Source: Phycisphaerales bacterium UBA7800
GTDB taxonomy: Bacteria > Planctomycetota > Phycisphaerae > Phycisphaerales > Phycisphaeraceae
Direction of reading: 5' to 3'
Length of the DNA stretch: 64,000 nucleotides
Assembly: GCA_002480565.1 (NCBI GenBank)
Contig: DLCK01000030.1
Location: 164,952-228,951, forward strand
Below the pieces are notes generated by a model that ran no database searches, was not told where the DNA came from, and saw only the letters and a list, made by a program, of their open reading frames with translations. Below, one piece after another: positions 8,508 to 16,637 of this stretch (position 1 is the stretch's first letter; the number at the start of each line of letters is the position of its first letter). A program made the translations under genes and the position numbers.

Positions 8508-9245
8508 TTAGCCTTTGTGGTCCCATTGAATCCACTTGAGTTTGTCGTAAAGTTCGGTGACAGGCACGGCTTTGGCGTGTCCATCCATGAACAGTAAATT
8601 ACCTGCTCCACTATGACGTTTGGGGTCCGGGAGGTTGAGCAGGAAATCGGATCGGTCAAACCGATACTTGGGCGGCGTCGCATTGGTTGCGATACGAGCG
8701 CTGGCATTATCCCAAAGCAGGATGTGCTCCGAAGGGGCTGCAATGATATTGTCCCGTTCGCCATACCAGGACTTGGCCTCCGTGGATGAGTAGCCACCAC
8801 GCGAACCGCCCATGACTGACCAGCCACCACTTGGGCCTCGAGAATAGCTGTCATGGTTTAAGGCATAGCTGCCACCTTTTTCAATCTTGTAAAAATCATA
8901 GCTCAATGGTGATGCTGCACCGTAGGGGTCAGCATCATTAGGGCAGGTCAACAGGAATCGGCCGACACCTGGATTACCAGCGGGTTTGCCCATGGCTTCA
9001 GAGTAATTCTGCGTCAGATACGCACTCCAGAGTGTTCCGCCTGCCGTGGAGACGAGCAGGTATCGGCGTTGACGTTGCAGATGCGTTTCATAGACCATGC
9101 CCACCTGACGCTGCTTGGTAAGGCATTGCACATTCCTTGCTGCCTGTCTTGCTGAGGATAAAGCAGGTAGCAGAATGCTGATTAACAGTGAAATGATGGA
9201 GATCACAACTAGAAGTTCAATGAGTGTAAAAGCTCGACGTGTCAT
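8508..9245 (-). CDS. Prepilin-like protein with H-X9-DG domain
   Basis: A 245-residue type IV prepilin-like protein. The start MTRRAFTLIELLVVISIISL carries the class III signal: cleavage before Phe, Glu at +5, and a long hydrophobic helix. Near the C-terminus RHSGAGNLLFMDGHAKAV fits the H-X9-DG motif (His, nine residues, Asp-Gly) of planctomycete and lentisphaeral pseudopilin-like proteins. A prepilin peptidase would process it; assembly or secretion partners could be the secretin at 35842 and PilT-like ATPase at 41171. It is the first gene of the unit leading into the ROK regulator and GH20 enzyme. The region upstream to 9516 holds the divergent promoter of the next gene. Confidence 0.93.
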   Translation of the reverse strand: MTRRAFTLIELLVVISIISLLISILLPALSSARQAARNVQCLTKQRQVGMVYETHLQRQRRYLLVSTAGGTLWSAYLTQNYSEAMGKPAGNPGVGRFLLTCPNDADPYGAASPLSYDFYKIEKGGSYALNHDSYSRGPSGGWSVMGGSRGGYSSTEAKSWYGERDNIIAAPSEHILLWDNASARIATNATPPKYRFDRSDFLLNLPDPKRHSGAGNLLFMDGHAKAVPVTELYDKLKWIQWDHKG

Positions 9246-9459
9246 GGTACAGGATTCCTTGGGAGTGTATTGAATTAGACGTTACCGAGCGACAAAGGAC
9301 AAGTGTGCTCGTTCAATCCTAGCATTGGAGAAGTTATTGTCAATGTTATTTAATTCGTTGAGTTTAATGTATAACAAGACGTTTTTAGTGTTTTACACTG
9401 CAACTTTCGTTCATTTACCCAGTTGCGCCGGGCAGGTAGACGGTCAAATAATTTTATAA

Positions 9460-9476
9460 ATTTCAATAAATGAAAT
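9460..9476. promoter_or_regulatory. Perfect inverted repeat, possible operator
   Basis: ATTTCA-ATAAA-TGAAAT is a perfect 6-bp inverted repeat with a 5-base spacer. It sits five bases upstream of the -35 box at 9482 in a very AT-rich part of the divergent region between the pseudopilin/ROK/GH20 unit and the TIM-barrel/GH20-like unit. It could bind the nearby ROK regulator; this is inference from position only. Confidence 0.4.
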
Positions 9477-9481
9477 ATGTA

Positions 9482-9509
9482 TTGACTCAATCCGAAAGCT
9501 TGCTACTAT
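9482..9509 (+). promoter_or_regulatory. Predicted sigma-70-type promoter, possibly giving a leaderless mRNA
   Basis: TTGACT (9482-9487) and TACTAT (9504-9509) are spaced by 16 bases. Transcription would be expected to start about 7 bases after the -10 box, which is at or next to the ATG at 9517. No Shine-Dalgarno sequence fits between, so the mRNA may be leaderless. Confidence 0.55.
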
Positions 9510-9516
9510 TTCAAAC

Positions 9517-10515
9517 ATGAAACAACACCTCCAACCAACGCGTCTATTTCTGGTAATCACTCTCTGCCTGCTTACCAACTCCTTGTGGGCTCAGACTCCC
9601 TTGGCGGATATGCCTCAAGCGCCGGCATCGCCCAAGGGAATCCAAGGCATATGGATATGGCGATTTGATACCATCGCTGACCCGATCAAGCGACAGGAGC
9701 TACTGGACTTCTGCCAATCGCAACATATCAACCGACTGCTGGTGCAGATGCACATGACCAAAGGCAATGACCAGTTGCGTGATGCCGCAGCATTAACTGC
9801 ACTGATCACACAAGCTGCGGATCGCAACATCGCCGTTGAAGCGTTGGAAGGCGATCCTGCCATGGCTGAAAAAGCCAATCAACCCAATACACTCAAACGA
9901 CTGGAAGTGATACTGGCGTTTAATCAAACACTCCCCGATGGCAAGAAAATGGTCGGACTGCACTACGACATTGAACCTTACATCCTGCCTCAGTGGAAAA
10001 AAGGTGGCGACACACGCCTGGCCATCATGCGAAACTTGCTGGACTTTGCACACCTTGCCCGCAAGCAGCTTATTGCTCAGCAGCCACCGATGACGTTGTC
10101 CTTTGACATCCCCTTCTGGTACGACCACAAAGTCAGCGACAAAGACAACTGCATCCTCACCTACAACGACCAGACCAAAAACTTCTACCAACACATTCTC
10201 GATGTCAGCGACTACATCGGCATCATGTCCTACCGAACCAAAGCCCAGGGAAGCAACGGCGTCCTCAAGCATGTACAAAGCGAATTGGACTATGCCCGGA
10301 AGATAGGCAAGACCATCGTGCCAGCGCTGGAAACCATCGAACTCAAATCCTCACCCACCATCACTTTCTTTGGCAAGCCTGCATCCGAATTCTGGATCGA
10401 ACATAACAAAGTCCGCCAAGCCCTTGCAGACGATCCTGCCTTTGGTGGCATGTTCACGCATAGCTATCGAGGCCTAAAAGATCTCACCATCCAACCCAAC
10501 ACCGAAAAAGAGTAA
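9517..10515 (+). CDS. Secreted TIM-barrel protein, glycoside-hydrolase-like, function unknown
   Basis: 332 residues with a clear signal peptide (LFLVITLCLLTNSLWAQ, cleavage near WAQ-TP). The rest has the alternating strand-helix pattern of a (beta/alpha)8 barrel. The segment KGIQGIWIWRFDTIADP, then RLLVQMH at a second strand, and GLHYDIEPY at a central strand with Asp and Glu resemble active-site strands of GH-like barrels; PMTLSFDIPFWYD and YIGIMSYRT are later strands. I do not recognise a named family. It is 6 bp upstream of a GH20-like gene and clearly co-transcribed, so a role in glycan breakdown is likely. The promoter at 9482 lies immediately upstream. Confidence 0.65.
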   Translation: MKQHLQPTRLFLVITLCLLTNSLWAQTPLADMPQAPASPKGIQGIWIWRFDTIADPIKRQELLDFCQSQHINRLLVQMHMTKGNDQLRDAAALTALITQAADRNIAVEALEGDPAMAEKANQPNTLKRLEVILAFNQTLPDGKKMVGLHYDIEPYILPQWKKGGDTRLAIMRNLLDFAHLARKQLIAQQPPMTLSFDIPFWYDHKVSDKDNCILTYNDQTKNFYQHILDVSDYIGIMSYRTKAQGSNGVLKHVQSELDYARKIGKTIVPALETIELKSSPTITFFGKPASEFWIEHNKVRQALADDPAFGGMFTHSYRGLKDLTIQPNTEKE

Positions 10516-10521
10516 CTATCC

Positions 10522-11946
10522 ATGCGTGGCTTTATGCTCGACAGCGCCCGAGTGCTTGAATCACGGGCGTACTACCGACGTTTTATCGACTTCATTGCTC
10601 AACGTGGCTGCGACACCTTGCTGTGGCATTTCACAGATGACCAGGGGTGCAGCCTGCAATTCGACGCACTAAATGGCTGCGCCTCACCCAACGCATACAC
10701 CAAAGACCAACTCCGCGAATTAATCACCTACGCCCAAACCAAAGGCATCATGATGATTCCTGAGTTGGAAACATTGGGACATACGCGCTACATCACACGC
10801 GCTTCGGATGAGTTGGCAGAGCTTTCAGAAAACAATGCTGAGTTCACCGCCATCTGCCCGGTCGCCCCGCGGACACAGGAGATTATCGCTGCGTTGCTTG
10901 ATGAAGTCTGCGAACTTTTTGATTGTCCCTTTGTACATGTCGGCATGGATGAGGTGAACTTCGGGGATCATCCGCTGACACAAAAAGCCCTGCAAAACAA
11001 GACTCAAAGTCAGATTTTTGCCGACCACCTTCAATTCCTGCATCAGCATTTAGCCAAGCATGACAGGCGGATGATGATGTGGGCGGATCACATTATCAAA
11101 GACACGGCGATTGCAGCCGAACTTCCGCGCGATGTGATCATGGCCAACTGGCAGTACGATCCAATCGTGCCCTGGCAGACCACGCAGACGTTGCTGGACA
11201 TGGGGTTTGATGTGGTGCTTTGTTCATCCATGATCAGTCACGCTCAGACATTGCACCCCGGTAAATCCTACGCATTACCCAACCTCACCGAGACGGCCAG
11301 GCAAACGCGCGAGCACGATAAAATCCTTGGCAGCATCGTCACCATCTGGACACCTCAGCGCTTTTTACACGACGCCCTTTGGCCCGCGGTGGACTACGCT
11401 GCTGCAATGCTCAAAAAGCAAGGCTACGTCCCATTGGCAGAAACCTTGCCATCTTTTGCCAAGACGTTTTATGGTTTTGAACCTTCTGCAACTTGGATCA
11501 ATGCAATGCAGACGCTCTTTGATCACACGCCCATGCGCCGCCCATGGGTCGCTGCCATGCGGTTGGAAACCGGAGATGATTTGCAAGGCATAGACCTGCA
11601 ACAAGAAGCCAATTGCTGGCAAGAAGTCCATGATGTTTTAGCTGGCTCTCGTGACGATGTAACCGACAACGCTGAGGCATACGACACCTTGGTCTTGATG
11701 ATCCGCATGATGCGTCACGTGTGGTTGCGACTGCTTAAATTCAATCAGAACACCTGCGACGAATCACTATTGGCTGAATCCCAGGCAATCGAAAAAGCAC
11801 TTGGCCAAACGTGGGATCGTGAACGCTTTGCCGATGATCCGCGGAAGATGACGCCGGTGTTCAGCTTTGATGAGGTCAATCATTTGCTGCTGATGTTCAC
11901 ACAAGGCACTGAGCGATTACAGGAAAATATTTGCCTGTATCGCTAG
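10522..11946 (+). CDS. GH20-like hexosaminidase barrel lacking the N-terminal GH20b domain
   Basis: 474 residues that begin exactly at the catalytic barrel: MRGFMLDSAR matches WRGFMLDSAR at residue 139 of the GH20 enzyme at 5776. The Asp-Glu pair is kept as D143-E144 in FVHVGMDEVNFGDH, and WHFTDDQG and MIPELETLGH match other GH20 barrel strands. There is no signal peptide and no GH20b domain, while the C-terminal part (about residues 330-474) is helical. Divergent members of this kind are usually listed as GH20-like with unknown substrate. Second gene of a two-gene unit; a strong bidirectional terminator follows at 12045. Confidence 0.8.
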   Translation: MRGFMLDSARVLESRAYYRRFIDFIAQRGCDTLLWHFTDDQGCSLQFDALNGCASPNAYTKDQLRELITYAQTKGIMMIPELETLGHTRYITRASDELAELSENNAEFTAICPVAPRTQEIIAALLDEVCELFDCPFVHVGMDEVNFGDHPLTQKALQNKTQSQIFADHLQFLHQHLAKHDRRMMMWADHIIKDTAIAAELPRDVIMANWQYDPIVPWQTTQTLLDMGFDVVLCSSMISHAQTLHPGKSYALPNLTETARQTREHDKILGSIVTIWTPQRFLHDALWPAVDYAAAMLKKQGYVPLAETLPSFAKTFYGFEPSATWINAMQTLFDHTPMRRPWVAAMRLETGDDLQGIDLQQEANCWQEVHDVLAGSRDDVTDNAEAYDTLVLMIRMMRHVWLRLLKFNQNTCDESLLAESQAIEKALGQTWDRERFADDPRKMTPVFSFDEVNHLLLMFTQGTERLQENICLYR

Positions 11947-12044
11947 TAGTCTCGTCTGTCTGCTCAAGACTCAGCGACACGCAGTGTCGCAGCCAGGTGC
12001 GCCACAAGAACCCAATCGTTTGACCATTGGTTTGGTTGATTAAA

Positions 12045-12083
12045 AAAACCGCGAGATGAATGATGGTTCATCTCGCGGTTTTT
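12045..12083. terminator. Bidirectional intrinsic terminator
   Basis: A perfect stem, CCGCGAGATGAA with TTCATCTCGCGG, around a 6-base loop (TGATGG) is flanked by A-runs on the left and T-runs on the right, so it can stop transcription in both directions. It lies between the convergent genes ending at 11946 and 12150. Confidence 0.9.
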
Positions 12084-12149
12084 ATTTGTGTTTACACAGT
12101 CGGAAGCTTAATGACTCACCGATGTGAAATGGGATTATGATCCAATAGT

Positions 12150-12908
12150 TCAGCTACCGACTTTGCGCATCGACTGGACGCACTTGGTCAGTGAATCGAC
12201 AGGTGCTTCGACATCCGCTTCGTATTCAATGACGGACATACCATCAAAGCCGTTGTCGTCGAGTGCTTTGACGAATTCAGGCAGGTTCAGCGTGCCGGTA
12301 CCGACGATCACATCTTTCCATGAAGCGTCGGAATTAAAGACGAAGTCCTTGTAATGAACGCCATAGACACGACCAGCGTGCTTCTTGATCCATTCGACAG
12401 GCTGTCCCTGATTGGGGCCGATCTGCATACACCATGCGGTGTCGATACACAGACCCAGTTGCGGGCCACCCAGTGCAAGAAGGTGTTCGATCACATCAGG
12501 ACTACCGCCGAACATGTATCCACCGTGACAATGCAGGCCAACACGGATACCAAATTCATCGGAGAGCTTCTTGATCACGCGGATGGCTTTTTCATAGCTA
12601 TCGATTCTCACATGAGCAGAGATGTGCTTGGCACCGGCTGCTTGGGCACATTCAAACCACTTGCGTTCGACTTCTTCGTTACCTTCGAAGGTTTGCACGC
12701 CGATGGAGATGACGTTGACATCTGCATCGTTGTAGGTCTTGACGACTTGCTTAAAGCCGTCCACATCGGAGAAGTCCGCATGCACGCCGCAGACTTCGAT
12801 TTTATTCAGACCGATTTGCTTGACGTAGCCGGCGACTTCTGCGTTGTCTTTGAAGTTACGGAAGCAGAAACTCTGCACACCGAAATCCATGGAAGGTTTT
12901 GTGGACAT
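12150..12908 (-). CDS. Sugar phosphate isomerase/epimerase-like TIM-barrel protein
   Basis: 252 residues of the AP-endonuclease-2/xylose isomerase-like TIM-barrel superfamily. Typical strands are FGVQSFCFRN, KIEVCGVHADF, VGLHCHGGYMFG, LGLCIDTAWCMQ and YGVHYKDFVF, ending with GMSVIEYEAD. His, Glu and Asp residues in these strands form the divalent metal site of the family. The ATG at 12908 is preceded by AAGGAAA on the coding strand. It lies 94 bp downstream of a Gfo/Idh/MocA oxidoreductase on the same strand, a frequent pairing in sugar or inositol catabolism. The substrate cannot be read from the sequence. Confidence 0.88.
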   Translation of the reverse strand: MSTKPSMDFGVQSFCFRNFKDNAEVAGYVKQIGLNKIEVCGVHADFSDVDGFKQVVKTYNDADVNVISIGVQTFEGNEEVERKWFECAQAAGAKHISAHVRIDSYEKAIRVIKKLSDEFGIRVGLHCHGGYMFGGSPDVIEHLLALGGPQLGLCIDTAWCMQIGPNQGQPVEWIKKHAGRVYGVHYKDFVFNSDASWKDVIVGTGTLNLPEFVKALDDNGFDGMSVIEYEADVEAPVDSLTKCVQSMRKVGS

Positions 12909-13002
12909 GATATTTTCCTTATCAATTTGAGAAAATAATGAATCGTGTGATCACCAGTTTTATGACTGGCAGATTTTGTAAACAGTGGAATGTAACGCGG
13001 GG

Positions 13003-14058
13003 TTATTTTTTGATGCGGACTTCTTTGCCGGTCTGGCTGGACTTGTAAATCGCATCGAGAATTTTCTGTACCGCCAGTGACTGAGCAGGCTTGGCACAGA
13101 CTTCTTCTTCGCCGAGAACAGCCTTGGTGAAGTTGGCAAAGCGGCAGCAGTGCTTGTATTTAATGTCGGCTTTGACGTCTTTGACGATGTCATACTCAGC
13201 GATGTCTGAGAAGCGATAGACTTCCGCGGGATACAGCGTCGCGCCAGCTTCGGTGCCAAAGAGTTCGACGTTCATGCCGGGGTTACCGGTGTGGCAAGCC
13301 CAGGTCGCATCAAGGGTGACGGTTTGACCGCCCTTGAGCTTGATCAGTGCAGAAGCAAAGTCATCAACGGTGAACTTGAGCTTCTTGTCACGGTCGGAGA
13401 TGCCCCAGCCGCCTTCCCCCAGACCACGGTTGCCAAACTTGGTGTAGGTCACACCGCTGACAGCTTCGGGTTCGAAGTTGTCCATGGTGTAGAGACACAA
13501 GTCCAGCAGATGCACGCCAATATCCAGCAGTGCGCCACCGCCAGCCAGAGGCTTATTGCCAAACCAAGTCTGGAGCTTGGGGATACCCACGCGGCGACGC
13601 CAGAATGCCTTGCCGTGATAGATTTCACCGAAGATGCCTTTTTCGGTCAGCGTCTTGATCTTCTGACAGGAGTCAACAAAGCGTTGGTTCATACCCAGCG
13701 CAAAGACCTTGCCGGACTTGTCGGCGGCGGCGATGACTTTTTTGGCTTCGGTGGCACTCAGTGCAAAGGGCTTGTCGAGGATGCAATGCTTACCGGCCTT
13801 GAGGACTTCAATGGCCCAGGATGCGTGGAATTTGTTGGGGACCGCAACGTAGACCGCATCAATATCAGGATTGGTCAAAATTTCCTTGGCGCTATCGGCA
13901 ACGGCTGGGATATCAAACTTGGCAGCCAGATCATTACGACGGCCTTCATGTGGATCCCAGACGGTCAGAACCTCAGACTGATCATTTCCCTGAATGGCTT
14001 TGGCGGAGGAATGAGTGATCATTCCTGAACCGATAATACCGTAGCGAACCGTGGACAT
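13003..14058 (-). CDS. Gfo/Idh/MocA-family NAD(P)-dependent oxidoreductase
   Basis: About 351 residues. The N-terminal Rossmann fold starts YGIIGSGMITHSSAKAI (GxGxxx nucleotide loop), and the EKP-type motif appears as ILDKPFALSATEAKKVI. The C-terminal alpha/beta domain has GGGALLDIGVHLLDLCLYTM with the usual Asp and His at the active site. Members oxidise or reduce sugars, inositols or related polyols. I use the ATG at 14058, which has GAGG upstream; an in-frame TTG lies at 14070. It diverges from the AraC regulator at 14203, which is the likely controller of this gene and the isomerase-like gene behind it. Confidence 0.92.
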   Translation of the reverse strand: MSTVRYGIIGSGMITHSSAKAIQGNDQSEVLTVWDPHEGRRNDLAAKFDIPAVADSAKEILTNPDIDAVYVAVPNKFHASWAIEVLKAGKHCILDKPFALSATEAKKVIAAADKSGKVFALGMNQRFVDSCQKIKTLTEKGIFGEIYHGKAFWRRRVGIPKLQTWFGNKPLAGGGALLDIGVHLLDLCLYTMDNFEPEAVSGVTYTKFGNRGLGEGGWGISDRDKKLKFTVDDFASALIKLKGGQTVTLDATWACHTGNPGMNVELFGTEAGATLYPAEVYRFSDIAEYDIVKDVKADIKYKHCCRFANFTKAVLGEEEVCAKPAQSLAVQKILDAIYKSSQTGKEVRIKK

Positions 14059-14202
14059 GTGTAACCTCAATTTGCAAAAAATAGACCGTAAAAGAGTGAA
14101 ATAGCAATTTAACGAAGATATTCTGACTTACAATATGCAAAAGCTAGGATATATTGGCGAATCTTACAGACTTCTCTTTTTTTAGCGATACTTGGAGATT
14201 AC

Positions 14203-14979
14203 ATGGACCTTCCCAAGCAATTGCGCAATATTTCGATGTATTACTGTGACCCGCAATCACAGAACCTTGGCCGCACGATTGAACCGGGTTTGGAGATTGT
14301 GGAGCTTGTCACGCAAGGCAAGGGCGCGCTTTGGGATGATGGGCGATGGGTGCCGATTGAAGCCGGTGCACTGCTTTGGCATGTGGCTGGGGATACCACC
14401 ATCGGCCGGACGGATAAGGTGGATCCTTATGCGTGTCTGGCGATTCACTTCCAGGTTGCTGATATGAGTCAGCGACGTGTACCGCATGTGTCCTGGTGGA
14501 TGGATACCGATGAACTTCGACAGTTCACGCGCGAGGTGTTGCGGTACTTTGTCGATGACACGTTTGATGCTCAAACCATGCTCATGTACACCTACAGCCG
14601 ACTGTACTTTCAATCGCGTTTGTATCACCATCAACTCGTTGCATCCAACGCGCCCGCTGGACTGGTGCAGGTGATGCAGATGATTGATCAGCGGTACCAT
14701 GAATCCCTGTCACTTGACGATTTGGCAGAGGTGGCCAACTGGTCGGTGGCCCATCTGCACGATGTCTTCCGCAAGCACACGGGAACCTCACCACACCAAG
14801 CCCTGTTACGACGAAGACTCCATGCTGCCCGTGAAAAACTCATCGCCACCAATGATCGTGTCAAGACCATTGCCCACGAGACCGGCTTTGCATCCGCTGC
14901 AGGATTCTGTCGCACATTCAAACAAGTCACCGGCCAGACACCTGCGGACTATCGACAATATCACGCGCATTTGAAGTAA
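14203..14979 (+). CDS. AraC-family transcriptional regulator
   Basis: 258 residues: an N-terminal cupin-like ligand-binding region (about 1-130) and a C-terminal AraC-type double helix-turn-helix (about 160-255), seen as LDDLAEVANWSVAHLHDVFRK and then IAHETGFASAAGFCRTFKQVT followed by GQTPADYR. TTGGAG precedes the ATG by six bases. It is divergent from the Gfo/Idh/MocA gene across a 144-bp AT-rich region where both promoters must lie. A role as carbohydrate-responsive activator of the divergent genes is inferred. Confidence 0.92.
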   Translation: MDLPKQLRNISMYYCDPQSQNLGRTIEPGLEIVELVTQGKGALWDDGRWVPIEAGALLWHVAGDTTIGRTDKVDPYACLAIHFQVADMSQRRVPHVSWWMDTDELRQFTREVLRYFVDDTFDAQTMLMYTYSRLYFQSRLYHHQLVASNAPAGLVQVMQMIDQRYHESLSLDDLAEVANWSVAHLHDVFRKHTGTSPHQALLRRRLHAAREKLIATNDRVKTIAHETGFASAAGFCRTFKQVTGQTPADYRQYHAHLK

Positions 14980-15125
14980 TCCCGACTCCGGCTTTGGGCA
15001 CAGGATTGACGGAATATGACAAGTCAATAACTACGCGCTGCATTGATACTTGCAGATCCTTCGAAGACGTCCACAATGAGATGTCTGAATAATCCTTTTC
15101 AAACACAAAATCTCACTGTTTACGG

Positions 15126-16355
15126 ATGCTCAACATGACTAAACTGGCCCTACTGTGTCTTTGTCTTATCTGCTTAATCGGGAACACCACCATGGCACAA
15201 TCCAAGTCCACTACCATCGCTGACTTTCACACACGTGCTCAAGCTGGTGAAACGCTCAACGTCGTCTTCCTCGGCGGTTCGCTCACCTGGGGTGCCAATG
15301 CCTCGGATCCCAACCAGACCAGCTACCGCGCTTTGATGGGCAAGTACCTGATTGAAAAATATCCCAAAGCACACATCACCAATCACGATGCTGCCATCGG
15401 CGGGACCGGCTCGAATCTGGGCATCTTCCGACTTGAACGTGACGTGCTGTCCAAAAAGCCTGACCTGGTATTCCTGGACTTCACCATCAACGACGGGATC
15501 AGTCACTCCGACAAACTGTCATTGGAAATATACGAGTCCCTGCTTCGGATGATGCTCAAGCAAAACATTCCCGTCGTACAGGTGATGCTCAGTTGTTACC
15601 ACCAGGTGGGTAAGCACTATGACCTTGCCAAAGTCCCCCGCTACAACGATCACATCACCCTCTCCAAAGCATACAAAACCGGAGTTGGCGATACGCTCCA
15701 ATACATCCAAAATGTTTACAAAACCAAAAATGTCGACATGGACGAAATCTGGTGCATCGGTCGCGATAAGACCCATCCCGGTGATGCGGGTTATCAACTG
15801 TATTTCGAAGCTGTTCGCGATGGTTATGAACAAGCGATCCAAGACAAACGCGTCACCATCATCCCTGACAAGCCGGTCTTTGGTGACGGCTATATGAATC
15901 CCAAGCGAAACATTCTCGTGGACATGGACAAATATCCCAAGGGTTGGGATCGCCAGAAAACCTTCCGCACGGCCTTGTGGTTTGATGGCCAATCCAGTCG
16001 TTGGATGGGCGATGTGCTGGTTGCCTCTGCCAAGAAGCGTAAGACCACCGAGCCGTTGGTCTTTGAATTTGAAGGATCATTCGTGGGTATCTTTGGTGAG
16101 ATGAATGGCGACTCCGTGCCGTTCCGCGTGTACATTGACGACCAACTTGTCCAAAGTAGCGGCTCGGAGTTCTGGGAGAAGAACACCGCGCGTTTTAGCT
16201 CCAGTGGCGGCGGCAACCTCTTTGCATGGACACCACTGGCTAAGGAGTTGGCCCCCGGCAAGCATACGCTCAAGATCGAACCCATCTTCATGCCCTCTGA
16301 CAAGGATGGTGATCTGCGCATCGAAAGCATCTGCGTAATGGGACCCACCAAGTAA
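15126..16355 (+). CDS. Secreted SGNH/GDSL-family hydrolase
   Basis: 409 residues with a signal peptide (LALLCLCLICLIGNTTMAQ). The SGNH blocks are visible: nucleophile S52 in VVFLGGSLTWG, the Gly block GGTGSN, the Asn block FTINDG, and D214-xx-H217 in DKTHPGDAGY. The C-terminal 130 residues form a beta-rich domain that may bind carbohydrate. Enzymes of this type often remove acetyl or other esters from polysaccharides. The ATG at 15126 and one at 15135 are both possible starts. It follows the AraC gene by 146 bp on the same strand; a family A repeat lies behind it. Confidence 0.87.
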   Translation: MLNMTKLALLCLCLICLIGNTTMAQSKSTTIADFHTRAQAGETLNVVFLGGSLTWGANASDPNQTSYRALMGKYLIEKYPKAHITNHDAAIGGTGSNLGIFRLERDVLSKKPDLVFLDFTINDGISHSDKLSLEIYESLLRMMLKQNIPVVQVMLSCYHQVGKHYDLAKVPRYNDHITLSKAYKTGVGDTLQYIQNVYKTKNVDMDEIWCIGRDKTHPGDAGYQLYFEAVRDGYEQAIQDKRVTIIPDKPVFGDGYMNPKRNILVDMDKYPKGWDRQKTFRTALWFDGQSSRWMGDVLVASAKKRKTTEPLVFEFEGSFVGIFGEMNGDSVPFRVYIDDQLVQSSGSEFWEKNTARFSSSGGGNLFAWTPLAKELAPGKHTLKIEPIFMPSDKDGDLRIESICVMGPTK

Positions 16356-16401
16356 CCCCCCGCCCCCCGGAACCTTGAAAGACAAATACACGCCCACTTT
16401 C

Positions 16402-16488
16402 AAACCGCTTGCGGTTTAACGCTGCTTGTATCTGTCGAAAACCTGAAGAGATTCGAATCTCGCTTACCGTGCTAAACCGCAAGCGGTT
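16402..16488. repeat. Dispersed palindromic repeat, family A, copy 2
   Basis: AACCGCTTGCGGTTTAACG at the left pairs with GCTAAACCGCAAGCGGTT at the right. The inner part (CTTGTATCTGTCGAAAACCT, then TCTCGCTT) matches copy 3 at 18615 closely and copy 1 at 5191 more loosely. The remaining bases to 16637 are AT-rich and hold no further gene that I can see. Confidence 0.85.
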
Positions 16489-16637
16489 CTATTTTCTACT
16501 CCAAAAACAATTTTCATTTCACGACTTTTTTAATCTTGATTCAATGAGATCAAAGATAAAATATCCGACTTCCTGCGCAGTGATATCGACCTCATGGTAC
16601 GTATCCTCCTGACGCATGTACGAGGATTAGCCCGACA

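Noticed and set aside
13291..14028. Open frame of 245 codons on the plus strand
   Set aside because: It is antisense to the Gfo/Idh/MocA gene, which has clear motifs; high third-position GC bias explains the open shadow.
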